Notes: a model not told the origin generated them from the sequence alone. Shown: positions 18,998 to 28,722, numbered from the stretch's first letter. The stretch: DNA of 64,000 nucleotides from Candidatus Aalborgicola defluviihabitans (GCA_016705575.1 JADIXX010000006.1:248001-312000); one strand, 5' to 3'. Numbers and translations: made by a program.

Positions 18998-19990
18998 ATG
19001 CCAAAGAAATTTACCTTGAACGCATTGCGCACAGCAAGTGCAGCCAGCGTCGCTATTGCGATGACAGCTGCCTTGGTGTCCGCACCAGCGCTGGCCCAGC
19101 AAAAATTTGTCACGATCGGAACCGGGGGCGTGACGGGCGTTTACTACGCCGTCGGTGGCGCCATCTGCCGTCTGGTCAACAAGGACCGCGCCAAGACCAA
19201 TCTGCGCTGCTCGGTCGAATCCACGGGGGGATCTGCCTACAACGTCAACACCATCAAAGCCGGCGAACTTGACTTTGGCATGTCGCAATCCGACGTGCAA
19301 TTTCAGGGATACAAGGGCGTAGGCTCATTCAAGGAACCGTTTGCCGACATGCGCTCGGTGTTCTCTGTGCACCCTGAGCCGTTCACTCTGGTGGCCCGCA
19401 AGGACTCCGGTATCCACAGCCTTGCAGACTTCAAGGGCAAACGCTTGAACGTAGGTAATCCGGGCTCGGGGACACGGGCCGCGATGGATGAATTGCTGGT
19501 AGCGTTGAACATGAAAATATCGGACTTTTCGCTGGCGTCCGAGCTAAAGGCCGATGAGCATGGCGCCGCATTGTGCGACAACAAGATTGATGGCTTCTTC
19601 TACGGTGTTGGCCATCCGTCAGCCAACATTCAGGATCCAACCACTGCCTGCGGTGCCCAGCTGGTGCCCATTACAGGACCCGCCATTGACGCATTGGTGA
19701 AGAAAAACTCGTACTTCGCCTACGCCACGATTCCGGGCGGAATGTATGCCAACAACCCACAACCCACCAAGACCTATGGTGTGCTGGCCACGATGATCAC
19801 ATCGTCCAAGGTGCCCGCAGACACCGTGTACGTGATTACCAAGGCAGTCTTCGAAAATTTCGATGAATTCAAAAAGCTGCACCCGGCTTTCGCCAACCTC
19901 GATCCGAAACAAATGATTTCCGACGGCCTGACAGCTCCGCTGCATGAAGGTGCACTGCGCTACTACCGCGAAAAAGGCTGGATGAAATAG
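18998..19990 (+). CDS. TAXI-family TRAP transporter solute-binding protein
   Basis: The 330-residue product has a cleavable signal (IAMTAALVSAPALAQQ) and the TAXI-type binding fold: FVTIGTGGVTGVYYAVGGAICRLVN, then RCSVESTGGSAYNVNTIKAGELDFGMSQSD and LNVGNPGSGTRAAMDELL. It is expected in the periplasm, delivering the solute to the fused permease encoded next. An AGGAG lies ahead of the start. TAXI proteins bind glutamate or other organic and amino acids where studied. Confidence 0.95.
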   Translation: MPKKFTLNALRTASAASVAIAMTAALVSAPALAQQKFVTIGTGGVTGVYYAVGGAICRLVNKDRAKTNLRCSVESTGGSAYNVNTIKAGELDFGMSQSDVQFQGYKGVGSFKEPFADMRSVFSVHPEPFTLVARKDSGIHSLADFKGKRLNVGNPGSGTRAAMDELLVALNMKISDFSLASELKADEHGAALCDNKIDGFFYGVGHPSANIQDPTTACGAQLVPITGPAIDALVKKNSYFAYATIPGGMYANNPQPTKTYGVLATMITSSKVPADTVYVITKAVFENFDEFKKLHPAFANLDPKQMISDGLTAPLHEGALRYYREKGWMK

Positions 19991-20040
19991 ATCAAACCAA
20001 ACGCATTTTTCGACCCCGGAACCGCGTACCTGAGAACTCC

Positions 20041-22638
20041 ATGACAGCAGCAACCTCTTCACCCTCAGGCGTGGACCTGCAACAGCTCGTACAGGAAGCG
20101 GATATCGGTGGGCGCAAGCCCATGGGGTTTGTCCGCACACTCATGTTCGCAGTCTGTATCGGTTGGTCTGTTCTGCAACTCTGGTACGCCTCCCCGTTGC
20201 CTTTTGCGCTACGCATCTTTGTGCTCAATGACACGGAGATGCGTGCGTTGCACTTGGCGCTGGCCCTGTTCCTGGCTTTTTTGGCCTATCCGTTTGGCAA
20301 ACACTCGTCGCGCACCAAAATACCGCTGCTGGACTGGGTATTTGCGGCACTAGGTTGCTTTTGTGCCGCCTACCTGTTTATTTTCTATCGCGAGTTGTCG
20401 ACCCGGCCAGGGCAACCGACCGTGGTCGATATGTTCGTCGCGGTCGCGGGAGTGGTCTTGCTGATCGAAGCCACCCGCCGTGTGGTGGGTCCAGCAATGG
20501 CAATCATTGCAGCCCTGATGCTGATCTTTGCGTTTGCAGGGCCCTACATGCCGGATGCGGTGGCGCACAAAGGTGTATCCCTGTCCAAAGCGGTGTCACA
20601 TTACTGGATGTCGACCGAGGGTGTGTTTGGTGTCGCCCTGGGCGTTTCGTCCAGCTACATTTTCCTGTTCGTATTGTTTGGCGGATTGCTGGAGAAAGCT
20701 GGCGCGGGCAGTTATTTCATCAAAGTGGCCTATGCGTTGCTAGGGCACTTGCGCGGCGGTCCGGCCAAGGCGGCCGTGGTGTCGTCGGGCCTTATGGGCA
20801 TGATCTCCGGCTCGTCGGTGGCCAACGTTGTGACCTGCGGTACGTTCACCATTCCGTTAATGAAGCGGGTCGGCTACCCCGCGCACAAGGCCGGTGCGAT
20901 TGAAACCGCAGCAGGTGTCGATGGCCAGATCATGCCTCCGGTGATGGGCGCCGCGGCGTTCCTGATGGCTGAATACGTCGGGGTGCCATACGCCGAGATT
21001 TGCAAAAACGCGGCGCTTCCGGCCGCCATCTCCTACATCGCCTTGTTTTATATCGCCCACCTTGAAGCCCTGAAGATGGGTCTTCACGGTCTGCCACGCG
21101 CCAAAGGCTCAACCTCCATGGGACGCCTCACCGGGTTTGGCCTCACGGTTTGCAGCGTCATTTTGCTGTCCAACGCCGTGTTCTACGGCTTGGGCTGGCT
21201 CAAGGGACTCATGGGCAGCAATGCTATTTGGGTTATTGTTCCGGCCATTTTTACCGCTTATGTTGCCATCATCTGGCAAGTGTCGAAAGAGCCAGACCTG
21301 ACGATTGACGACCCAGAAGCGGCGATGCTTGCCCTGCCGCCAGTCAAGGAAACCATTTTGGCGGGCTTGCATTACCTGTTGCCCGTTGTGCTGCTGATCT
21401 GGTCCTTGCTGGTGGAGGAACTGTCCCCCGGCCTGTCTGCGTTTTATGCGTCTGTCTCTCTGATCGTGATACTTTTGACCCAAAAGCCGCTACTGGCGTT
21501 CTTCAGAGGGCAGGCCAATCCATTAATGCGCATCCGGGACGGTTGGGGCGACCTGATCGAAGGTCTGGAGCTTGGCGCGCGCAACATGATCGGCATCGGC
21601 ATTGCCACAGCCTGCGCGGGCATTATTGTGGGCACGGTTTCGGTGACCGGTCTGGGTCTGGTCATGACTGACCTGGTCGAAGTCGTCTCAGCCGGGAGCC
21701 TGATTGGCATGCTGGTTCTGGTAGCCGTCGTGTGCCTGATCCTGGGCATGGGCATGCCGACGACGGCGAGCTACATCATTGTGTCGACCCTGATGGCGCC
21801 AGTCATTGTGGAGCTGGGCTCGCAAACCGGGTTGGTCGTGCCGCTGGTGGCCGCACATATGTTTGTTTTTTACTTTGGATTGATGGCTGATGTAACTCCA
21901 CCAGTGGGACTGGCCTCGTTTGCAGCCGCCGCCATTGCCAAGGCGGACCCTATCAAGACCGGCGTTACCGCGTTCTTTTACAGCATTCGCACGGGCATCC
22001 TGCCCTTCATGTTCATTTTCAATACCGATTTGCTGCTAATTGGCATCACCTCTTGGTGGCACCTGTTGCTCACGGTTGGCACTGCCATCGTGGCCATGCT
22101 GGTGTTTGCCGCTGCCACACAGGGCTGGTTTGTCAGACGAAGCCGTTGGTATGAGTCGGCCGTATTGCTGGTGGTCACTTTCACCCTGCTGCGCCCAGGA
22201 TTCTGGCTCGACATGGTGATGCCGAAATACCGTGTCGAGGCAGGTACGCAACTGGTTCAACTTGCCGGTGATGGAGTTGCTGGAAAAGGGCTACGCGTTC
22301 GTATAGAGGGCACTACTTTGGAAGGAAAGTCAGTGAAAAAGACAGTTCTCCTGCCCCTGAGTTCGGAAGGCGATGGTACGCAACGGATCAAGAAAGCGGG
22401 GCTGACGGTGATGACCACACCCGAAGGCCCAGAGGTCATGGCCGTGGGCCTGAAAAGCGGAGCCGACAAGGCCGGTTTCGAGCAAGGGTTCAAGGTGACC
22501 GGTGTGGAAGTGCCCGCCGATCGCCCAGCCAAAGAGTGGATGTACCTGCCAGCGCTGTTACTTTTGGCGGCAGTGAGCTTGGCGCAGAGGCTGCGTCGCC
22601 CCATAGCACCGATTCGGGCCGGTACTGCAGCGACTTGA
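20041..22638 (+). CDS. TRAP transporter fused permease (small plus large subunit)
   Basis: The 865-residue integral membrane protein combines the small four-helix and large TRAP subunits, as is usual for TAXI systems. The large-subunit core shows GGPAKAAVVSSGLMGMISGSSVANVVTCGTFTIPLMKRVGY, VDGQIMPPVMGAAAFLMAEYV and LGMGMPTTASYIIVSTLMAPV. A C-terminal soluble part (about 725-835) has the DUF3394 character, with a PDZ-like AVGLKSGADKAGFEQGFKVTGVEVP, before a last helix. It transports the TAXI protein's ligand, driven by an ion gradient. The gene starts 50 bases after the binding protein. Confidence 0.94.
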   Translation: MTAATSSPSGVDLQQLVQEADIGGRKPMGFVRTLMFAVCIGWSVLQLWYASPLPFALRIFVLNDTEMRALHLALALFLAFLAYPFGKHSSRTKIPLLDWVFAALGCFCAAYLFIFYRELSTRPGQPTVVDMFVAVAGVVLLIEATRRVVGPAMAIIAALMLIFAFAGPYMPDAVAHKGVSLSKAVSHYWMSTEGVFGVALGVSSSYIFLFVLFGGLLEKAGAGSYFIKVAYALLGHLRGGPAKAAVVSSGLMGMISGSSVANVVTCGTFTIPLMKRVGYPAHKAGAIETAAGVDGQIMPPVMGAAAFLMAEYVGVPYAEICKNAALPAAISYIALFYIAHLEALKMGLHGLPRAKGSTSMGRLTGFGLTVCSVILLSNAVFYGLGWLKGLMGSNAIWVIVPAIFTAYVAIIWQVSKEPDLTIDDPEAAMLALPPVKETILAGLHYLLPVVLLIWSLLVEELSPGLSAFYASVSLIVILLTQKPLLAFFRGQANPLMRIRDGWGDLIEGLELGARNMIGIGIATACAGIIVGTVSVTGLGLVMTDLVEVVSAGSLIGMLVLVAVVCLILGMGMPTTASYIIVSTLMAPVIVELGSQTGLVVPLVAAHMFVFYFGLMADVTPPVGLASFAAAAIAKADPIKTGVTAFFYSIRTGILPFMFIFNTDLLLIGITSWWHLLLTVGTAIVAMLVFAAATQGWFVRRSRWYESAVLLVVTFTLLRPGFWLDMVMPKYRVEAGTQLVQLAGDGVAGKGLRVRIEGTTLEGKSVKKTVLLPLSSEGDGTQRIKKAGLTVMTTPEGPEVMAVGLKSGADKAGFEQGFKVTGVEVPADRPAKEWMYLPALLLLAAVSLAQRLRRPIAPIRAGTAAT

Positions 22639-22660
22639 CGTCACGAACCGCCAGAGACAA

Positions 22661-23347
22661 ATGCCCGCATCTACCGTGCAATTTCGCCCCCGAATCGCGC
22701 TGATTCACGCCTTGGCGCATTCCGTTGCACCGATCAACCAGGCGATGGCCCGGAGCTGGCCCGAAGCCACACGCATGAACCTGCTCGACGACAGCCTGGC
22801 GGCAGACCTCGCCGCTTCCGGCTCTTCGCTTGATGCGGCTATGCACGCGCGCTTTGAGCGCTTGGGCGACTATGCAGTGGACTGCGGCAGCGACGCCATT
22901 CTCTTCACCTGTTCTGCCTTTGGTCCCTGCATTGAAGCGCTGGCTCGCAAGTATCCCGCTATACCGGTACTCAAACCCAATGAAGGCATGATCCAGGACG
23001 CCGTAGCACTGGGCATGCGCGTCGGTCTGTTGGCCACCTTTGCTCCGACCCTGGCATCAATGCCACCCGAATTTCCGCCAGATCTGGTCATTGACACCCT
23101 GCTGGTGCCACACGCGCTTACGGCATTGGATGCGGGTGATCACCAGCGCCACGATGAGCTGATCGCCCAGGCCGCTGTCGAATTGGCGGCACGCGGCTGC
23201 CAGGTCATTGCGCTGGCGCAATTCAGCATGGCGCGCGCACGCGCCATGGTGGTACAGCGCACGGGCCTGCCGGTGTTGAGCACGCCCGACAGTGCCGTGG
23301 CACTGCTGCGCAAAAAAACTCTGGCTCAGGCGCCGTCGCATACCTAG
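22661..23347 (+). CDS. Asp/Glu/hydantoin racemase-like protein
   Basis: The 228-residue product resembles the Asp/Glu racemase superfamily, including arylmalonate decarboxylases. The first half carries a Cys in DAILFTCSAFGPCIEALARKY, where the racemase family has its first catalytic Cys. The second half has QVIALAQFSMARARAMV, in which the second catalytic Cys expected near this strand appears to be replaced (AQFSM), so a one-base racemase or a decarboxylase-like chemistry should be considered. It lies between the TRAP permease and a D-amino-acid aminotransferase on the same strand, pointing to stereochemical handling of an imported amino acid. Confidence 0.75.
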   Translation: MPASTVQFRPRIALIHALAHSVAPINQAMARSWPEATRMNLLDDSLAADLAASGSSLDAAMHARFERLGDYAVDCGSDAILFTCSAFGPCIEALARKYPAIPVLKPNEGMIQDAVALGMRVGLLATFAPTLASMPPEFPPDLVIDTLLVPHALTALDAGDHQRHDELIAQAAVELAARGCQVIALAQFSMARARAMVVQRTGLPVLSTPDSAVALLRKKTLAQAPSHT

Positions 23348-23372
23348 GCCGTTGAACTAGCCAACTTTATTT

Positions 23373-24296
23373 ATGAACCCACTTCCTTGCCTGCCGTGCT
23401 ACCTCAATGGTGACTACACGGACCTCCCCAACGCCAAGATCAGTGTCATGGATCGCGGGTTTATCTTCGGCGACGGTGTATACGAGGTCGTGCCGGTCTA
23501 TGGCGGCCATTTGTTCCGCTTTGAGCAGCACATGGACCGACTCGACCGCAGCCTGGGCGAGCTGCGTATTGCCAACCCGCTGAGCCGTTTGCAGTGGGCT
23601 GAAATTGCACATCAATTAATAACCGCCTACGCCAATTTCAGCAAAGAGCGCATCGTGGATACGCATCAACTGATCTACATCCAGATCACCCGGGGCGTGG
23701 CCCTGCGTGAGCATGTCATGCCGCAAAACATCACGCCCACCGTGTTTGTCCTGGCCAATGCCATGACCATGCCCAGTGCGGCCCAGCGCAGCGCCGGCGT
23801 AGCCTGCGTGACGGCGGATGATTTCCGCTGGGAAATGGCCCATATCAAGAGCACCAGTTTGTTGGGCGCGGTGTTCGCTCGCCAGATCAGTTTCGACGCC
23901 GGAGCTGCAGAAACCGTAATGTTCCGCCATGGTTTCCTGAGTGAGGCCGCCGCCAGCAACGTCTGGGTTGTCAAAAACGGCACAGTCATCGGCACGCCCA
24001 AGGATCACTGCGTGCTTGAGGGCATTCGTTACGGATTGATCGAGGAATTGTGCCGGGCCAATCAGATCGGATTCGAGTTGCGCCGAGTGTCGCGCGATGA
24101 GGTTTTTTCGGCGGACGAAATTCTGTTGTCATCCGCCACAAAGGAAGTGCTGGCGGTAACCCGGCTGGATGATCGGGCAGTCGGCTGCGGAACGCCTGGG
24201 CCGGTGTATCACAAGCTGTACGCGCAGTACCAGGTCGCCATTGCGCAGGCCCGCGAGCAGAAGGCGCCGACAACCGAACCTGACCGCATCCAGTAA
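23373..24296 (+). CDS. D-amino-acid aminotransferase-like protein (class IV)
   Basis: The 307-residue product is a fold-type IV PLP enzyme: ISVMDRGFIFGDGVYEVVPVYGGHLFRFEQHMDRLDRS, the Schiff-base Lys in AHIKSTSLLGAV, and the C-terminal glycine/threonine region of ILLSSATKEVLAVTRLDD. This pattern fits D-alanine aminotransferase (Dat) better than branched-chain aminotransferase, because of the DRGFIFGDGVYEV opening, but the family boundary is soft. It closes the RpiR-aminotransferase-TRAP-racemase operon and would turn D-amino acids into keto acids. Confidence 0.82.
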   Translation: MNPLPCLPCYLNGDYTDLPNAKISVMDRGFIFGDGVYEVVPVYGGHLFRFEQHMDRLDRSLGELRIANPLSRLQWAEIAHQLITAYANFSKERIVDTHQLIYIQITRGVALREHVMPQNITPTVFVLANAMTMPSAAQRSAGVACVTADDFRWEMAHIKSTSLLGAVFARQISFDAGAAETVMFRHGFLSEAAASNVWVVKNGTVIGTPKDHCVLEGIRYGLIEELCRANQIGFELRRVSRDEVFSADEILLSSATKEVLAVTRLDDRAVGCGTPGPVYHKLYAQYQVAIAQAREQKAPTTEPDRIQ

Positions 24297-24344
24297 ATAG
24301 CAGGCTGCGGCCATAACTCGCGATTGGGTTGCTAATAATTTTTA

Positions 24345-24399
24345 CCAATCGGGGTTCAGCCCTCGTCAGCACTACACAACCTACTATAAATTCAATAGC
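24345..24399 (-). repeat. 55-nt dispersed repeat, copy D (intergenic)
   Basis: On the minus strand this copy reads GCTATTGAATTTATAG, then the core ACGAGGGCT 33 bases after the first GCTA, ending in GATTGG. It fills most of the gap between the D-amino-acid aminotransferase and xerD. It diverges from the other copies after the core. Confidence 0.65.
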
Positions 24400-24405
24400 A
24401 TTCGC

Positions 24406-25317
24406 TCACCCCCGTGGGTGGTGCTGCTTGTGCAACACTGCCAGCCGTTCACGCGCCACATGGGTGTAAATGGTGGTGGTCGAAATATCGGCGTGCCCCA
24501 GCAGCAATTGCACTGCGCGCAAGTCCGCACCGTGGTTGAGTAAATGCGTGGCGAAAGCGTGGCGCAGGGTGTGCGGTGACAGGGGTACCCGGATGCCCGC
24601 TGCCAAAGCATGCTTCTTCACAATCATCCAGAACATCACCCGCGACATGGCGCTACCGGCATTGGCGCCACGCGCTGTGACAAACAAGTCATCGGTCTGC
24701 TTGCCAGCCAGCAGCTCGGACCGGGCGGACGACAGGTACTGACGTAACCACTGGCTGGCCACTTCGCCAAACGGCACCAGGCGCTCCTTGCTGCCTTTGC
24801 CCATCACGCGCAGCACGTTGTCATTAAGGCCGAGGTTCAGGGTTTTGAGCGTGACCAGTTCACTCACGCGCAGCCCACTGGCATACATCAACTCCAACAT
24901 GGTGCGGTCCCGTACACCCAACGCCAGTGAAGTATCCGGCGCTGCCAGCAGCGCTTCCACCTGCGCTTCCGTCAGGGTTTTGGGCACCCGCAGCGCCTGC
25001 TTGGCGGACTGCAGGGTGAGTGTGGGATCTTCCTGCACCACGCCCTCGCGCAGAGCCCAGCGGAAATAGCGTTTGAACACTGTCAGGCGCCGGTTGGCGG
25101 TAGTGGCGCGGGTCGTGGCATGTCGCTCGGAAAAATACAACTGCAAATCCAGTGCCGTGGTCTGGTTCAGCTCCCGGGCCTTGCCAGCCAGCCAGGTGCC
25201 GTACAGGGTCAGGTCGCGCCGGTAGGCCGTCAGCGTGTTTTTGGATAGCCCTTCTTCCAGCCAGAGGGCATCCACAAAGGTATCAACGCCATTCAGGCTG
25301 GAAGCAGTTGTTGCCAT
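24406..25317 (-). CDS. xerD: Tyrosine recombinase XerD
   Basis: XerD with XerC resolves chromosome dimers at dif. The 303-residue product has the N-terminal SAM-like core-binding domain (FVDALWLEEGLSKNTLTAYRRDLTLYGTWL) and the catalytic domain with the Arg of YASGLRVSELV, Lys of GKGSKERLVPFG, HTLRHAFATHLLNHGADLRAVQLLLGH and Tyr of TTTIYTHV. The reading frame extends to 25428, but the ATG at 25317 gives the normal XerD start. It is a core gene rather than part of the integron region. Confidence 0.93.
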   Translation of the reverse strand: MATTASSLNGVDTFVDALWLEEGLSKNTLTAYRRDLTLYGTWLAGKARELNQTTALDLQLYFSERHATTRATTANRRLTVFKRYFRWALREGVVQEDPTLTLQSAKQALRVPKTLTEAQVEALLAAPDTSLALGVRDRTMLELMYASGLRVSELVTLKTLNLGLNDNVLRVMGKGSKERLVPFGEVASQWLRQYLSSARSELLAGKQTDDLFVTARGANAGSAMSRVMFWMIVKKHALAAGIRVPLSPHTLRHAFATHLLNHGADLRAVQLLLGHADISTTTIYTHVARERLAVLHKQHHPRG

Positions 25318-25454
25318 CAATTCATTTGCATTTTGATAACCCGGTTGGGATAACCTTTTGTCATCGCTATCCCTGCGATCTGGACACGATCCAGCGCAAA
25401 TAGTAACCGCAGCACACGCCCGTCGCACACGGTTTTGGCTGGTATTCTTGCGCG

Positions 25455-26360
25455 GTGAACTACGCCCAACTGCTACTCCCGGATTTTTCCCTCATTCTGT
25501 GCGGCTACCTGGTTTGCCGATTCACCGCCTTGCGCCGGCCGTTGTGGGAACATGTCGAAACCCTGGTGTATTTCTTTCTGTTCCCGGTGCTGCTGTTTCA
25601 ATCCATTGTCAAAAGTCCGCTGGACGTGCATGCGGCCTCCCTGCTGATGGGAGCCGGGTGGACGCTGGGTTTGAGCGGCATTGCCATGGCCTATGCGCTG
25701 CCCCACGTTCCAGTTCTCAAACGCTGGATCGATGGGCGTGTCCACGCCAGTAGCGCACAAGTGGCGTTTCGCTTCAATTCCTTCGTTGGCCTGGCCCTGG
25801 CCAATCGGTTGGCCGGACCACAGGGCGTGCAATTGATTGCCGTACTCATCGGCGTCTGTGTGCCGCTTTTCAATGTAGCTGCCGTGTGGCCCATGGTGCG
25901 CCACGCGCGGCGCAACCTGGCGCGTGAGCTGCTGCGCAACCCGCTGATCATTGCCACCGCTTCTGCTTTGGTAGCCAACCTGCTGGGCTTTTCCATTCCA
26001 CCGTGGCTGGAGCCATCCGTCACGCGCATTGGTGCGGCATCCTTGGCGCTGGGCCTGATGGCAGCCGGCGCCGGCATGCAGTTGGGCGCGTTGAACCGCG
26101 CCAAGGCGCTGGGGGTAGCGGTGCTGGCCATTCGGCACCTGATGTTGCCTTTGGTGGCGATGGTGATCGCGCGTCTGTTCGGCCTCAGTGCGGTAGAGGC
26201 CACCATTTTGTTGGTCTTCTCGGCCCTGCCCACGTCGTCCAGCTGCTATGTGCTGGCCACACGCATGGGCTATGACGGCGCCTATGTGGCGGGGCTGGTG
26301 ACCCTGTCCACGGTACTGGCCATGGTAAGCTTGCCAATGGCACTGGGGCTGCTACGCTAA
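25455..26360 (+). CDS. AEC family transporter (auxin efflux carrier-like)
   Basis: This 301-residue, roughly ten-helix membrane protein opens YAQLLLPDFSLILCGYLVCRF and repeats the two-fold helix pattern of the AEC/bile-acid-sodium-symporter fold, with the crossover region LLRNPLIIATASALVANLLGF. Bacterial members move malonate, malate or other organic acids, but most are uncharacterised. It is divergent from xerD and converges with the downstream MFS gene with four bases between the stops. The substrate is unknown. Confidence 0.85.
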   Translation: MNYAQLLLPDFSLILCGYLVCRFTALRRPLWEHVETLVYFFLFPVLLFQSIVKSPLDVHAASLLMGAGWTLGLSGIAMAYALPHVPVLKRWIDGRVHASSAQVAFRFNSFVGLALANRLAGPQGVQLIAVLIGVCVPLFNVAAVWPMVRHARRNLARELLRNPLIIATASALVANLLGFSIPPWLEPSVTRIGAASLALGLMAAGAGMQLGALNRAKALGVAVLAIRHLMLPLVAMVIARLFGLSAVEATILLVFSALPTSSSCYVLATRMGYDGAYVAGLVTLSTVLAMVSLPMALGLLR

Positions 26361-26364
26361 ATCA

Positions 26365-28134
26365 TCAACGCGCCCCCACCTCCATCTGCTTCCAGGGCTG
26401 CGCGCCCAATTGCAGCAACAGCACGCCCGCCAGCACAGCCACTCCCAACATGGTGTTGTTCACGCCTGCCACGAAGCTGGCGGTGTCAACCCCCGCAGGC
26501 AACCAACTGGCAATGACATCCAGGTAGTAGCGGACGTACAGCAAGATCAACAACGGAGCAACCCAAACGCCAAGCCGCGCTGTGCGACCGCCCGCATCTC
26601 CCAGCACAGCGCGCCCGGCCAGCAGGAACAACGCCGACGCGATGAAGATCACCGTAAACAGCGTGCCCACAATGGGCTTGCCAGCCCCAAAAACCTCACT
26701 CCAGATGCTTGAAGGCACCCAGGCCAGACACAGCAAGCCGAGCCCCGTCGCCAGACGGCGCGCGCGCTTCGGGCCCAGGGCATCGGCAAAGCCAGCCGCA
26801 CTGCCGGATTGCCCTGCTTCAACCGCGGCCGCATCACTGTCACGTTTGAGCCACGGCAAGACCAGCAAGCAGGCCAGACCGAAAATGCCATCCACCAGCA
26901 TGGTGGTCGGGTAGCCCCAGGCTTCGATGGCAATGCCCTGCCAGGTGGCCGAGTACGAAATAGCCAGGTTCATCAGCGCCATGTAGGCGGTGAACTGCGT
27001 GGCCGCCACGGCCGGGTTGGTCACATCCATCATGATGGCCGAGCGCGCGCCATACATCAGCCCCTGGAACACCGAATACGCCAGCGTGGCAATCCAGAAG
27101 GCGGTTAGCAAGGCTGCGGGCACCTGCGGACGATTGGCAACCGTGGTGCTGACCGGCATGATCCACCCGTACCGCGTGAGTTCGTTCATCAAATAGAACA
27201 CCGGCACGCTCATCAGTGCCATGTAAACGAGTAGTGTGCGCCGACGGCCCCAGCGGTCCGACAGGTAGCCCCCCAGCACACAAAATGCAGCGCCCAAAAT
27301 GGATGAGTAGAAGTTCAGCGCGGCCACCTGGTCGTCATCCATGCCCAGTTCCACGGCCAGGTTGGACTGCAAGGCCAACCCCAGGCACATGGCACCAGCT
27401 GGCAGCAGCGCAAACAGCAGCCCGCCAAAGGCACCGGAGCTACCCAAAAAGGAGCGGAACGAATCAATGGCAAACACCCGCATCTCGCGCCCGGCCTGCG
27501 CCAGTTTGGAGCCCGCGACCCGCTCGCGCACCGGACCAGGCGCCTCTTGCATGGGCAACACCACAAAGGCCGTCACCGCCAGAATGCACGCGGCCACAAA
27601 GAAGAAAGTTGGCTGAAAACCGGTGTAGCCGCTGAGGAACATGACACCGCTGCCGCCCACCATGCTGCCGATAGTGGCGCCGGCAAACATCATGCCGTTG
27701 GCCACGCCCCGCTCGTTTTCCTGCAACGTACTGCAGGCCAGCGCGTCAATGGCCACATCCTGCATGGCACCAAAGGTGTTGTGCACCAACAGGATGATGG
27801 TGAACAAGCCCAGTTGCGCGGGCAGGTCCAGCATCACCGTGGACAACAGCGTGAGCGCCATGGCAACCTGGGTGAACAAAATCCAGCCACGCCGTCGACC
27901 CAGTCGCTCTGACGAAAACACGTCGATCACGGGGCCAAAAGCCCATTTGAACGCCCATGGAAGGTAAAACGAGCCGACAAAGGCGCCGATCTCGGCCGGA
28001 CCTACATCCAGCCGCCGCAGCCGCGTGGCGACGGCGGTGGCCGCAAAGCCAAGCGGAATACCCTCGGTGACGTACAGCAGAAAGAACGCCATCAGTCGGC
28101 CATTTTTGGTGGCCAGCAGGTTGGGGAGTCGCAT
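26365..28134 (-). CDS. Major facilitator superfamily transporter, AmpG-like
   Basis: The 589-residue product has about 14 predicted helices. Its start (GRLMAFFLLYVTEGIPLGFAATAV) and the QDVAIDAL segment match the AmpG/acetyl-CoA transporter branch of the MFS. AmpG proteins import anhydro-muropeptides during wall recycling. This one is longer than E. coli AmpG's roughly 490 residues, with an extra C-terminal helical part, so the substrate is uncertain. It is the last chromosomal gene before the cassette array on the same strand. Confidence 0.8.
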   Translation of the reverse strand: MRLPNLLATKNGRLMAFFLLYVTEGIPLGFAATAVATRLRRLDVGPAEIGAFVGSFYLPWAFKWAFGPVIDVFSSERLGRRRGWILFTQVAMALTLLSTVMLDLPAQLGLFTIILLVHNTFGAMQDVAIDALACSTLQENERGVANGMMFAGATIGSMVGGSGVMFLSGYTGFQPTFFFVAACILAVTAFVVLPMQEAPGPVRERVAGSKLAQAGREMRVFAIDSFRSFLGSSGAFGGLLFALLPAGAMCLGLALQSNLAVELGMDDDQVAALNFYSSILGAAFCVLGGYLSDRWGRRRTLLVYMALMSVPVFYLMNELTRYGWIMPVSTTVANRPQVPAALLTAFWIATLAYSVFQGLMYGARSAIMMDVTNPAVAATQFTAYMALMNLAISYSATWQGIAIEAWGYPTTMLVDGIFGLACLLVLPWLKRDSDAAAVEAGQSGSAAGFADALGPKRARRLATGLGLLCLAWVPSSIWSEVFGAGKPIVGTLFTVIFIASALFLLAGRAVLGDAGGRTARLGVWVAPLLILLYVRYYLDVIASWLPAGVDTASFVAGVNNTMLGVAVLAGVLLLQLGAQPWKQMEVGAR

Positions 28135-28225
28135 AAAGGTTTTGCCTCTGTGGTGTGGGCGGGATCATCGCACAGGGGCGGGGGCAGTGGAAGGAGCAAT
28201 CAGCTAGTGAAGCGGGTACGCGGCT

Positions 28226-28621
28226 TTATCGCGCAGCGTCCGATTGAGCGCCGGGTTGGGCATTTTCGAGAGGCAATATGTAACGGTGCCACCCCCAACG
28301 TTCGCGAAGCATGTAGACAACGAGTGCGACGCATCCCAAAACCAAAAGTCCTATAGCCCAAGGGACCAGCCAACCCATTGGCGGAGAAAATATGGCAACC
28401 GCAGAAGTAATAACTCCTGGAAGGACAAATCGCATCCATAGCCAGTTGTTGGCGATTGCTGGATGCTGGCGGCAAATGATTTCACCGTGGCATTGAGGGC
28501 AGGCACAAAGACAGTTTGGTGATCCCAAGCTTTTCGGCAACTCCTCGACTCGCCGGAATCTTAACGAGGAACTACACCGCGGGCACCTGAAGTCAATAAG
28601 TGGATCAAAAATCGAAAACAT
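28226..28621 (-). CDS. Cassette-borne zinc-ribbon membrane protein
   Basis: This 131-residue protein starts with FRCPRCSSSLRFRR and then CLCACPQCHGEI, two CxxC pairs forming a likely zinc ribbon, followed by two hydrophobic helices (FVLPGVITSAVAIFSPPMGWL and PWAIGLLVLGCVALVVYML). An AAGGAG lies before the ATG, which sits 14 bases after the recombination end of attC1: the usual cassette geometry. No attC follows its stop codon, so this may be the last, truncated cassette. I do not recognise the family. Confidence 0.7.
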   Translation of the reverse strand: MFSIFDPLIDFRCPRCSSSLRFRRVEELPKSLGSPNCLCACPQCHGEIICRQHPAIANNWLWMRFVLPGVITSAVAIFSPPMGWLVPWAIGLLVLGCVALVVYMLRERWGWHRYILPLENAQPGAQSDAAR

Positions 28622-28635
28622 ACCGAACTCCTTAG

Positions 28636-28722
28636 GCCCAACGTTGGTGATGACCAGCGCACAGCAACTGCTGCGCAGCAGCCTTTTGATGCTGCGTGTC
28701 TGAGTCGATCAACCGGTTAGGC
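28636..28722 (-). other. attC recombination site 1
   Basis: On the minus strand it begins GCCTAAC (consensus RYYYAAC) and ends GTTGGGC (consensus GTTRRRY), 87 bases apart. The inner arms pair (GGTTGAT with ATCACCAAC; CACGCAGCA with TGCTGTGCG), and a perfect CTGCTGCGCAGCAG palindrome lies near the centre. The stop codon of the upstream cassette gene falls inside the first box, and the next gene starts 14 bases beyond the second, both typical of integron cassettes. Confidence 0.85.
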
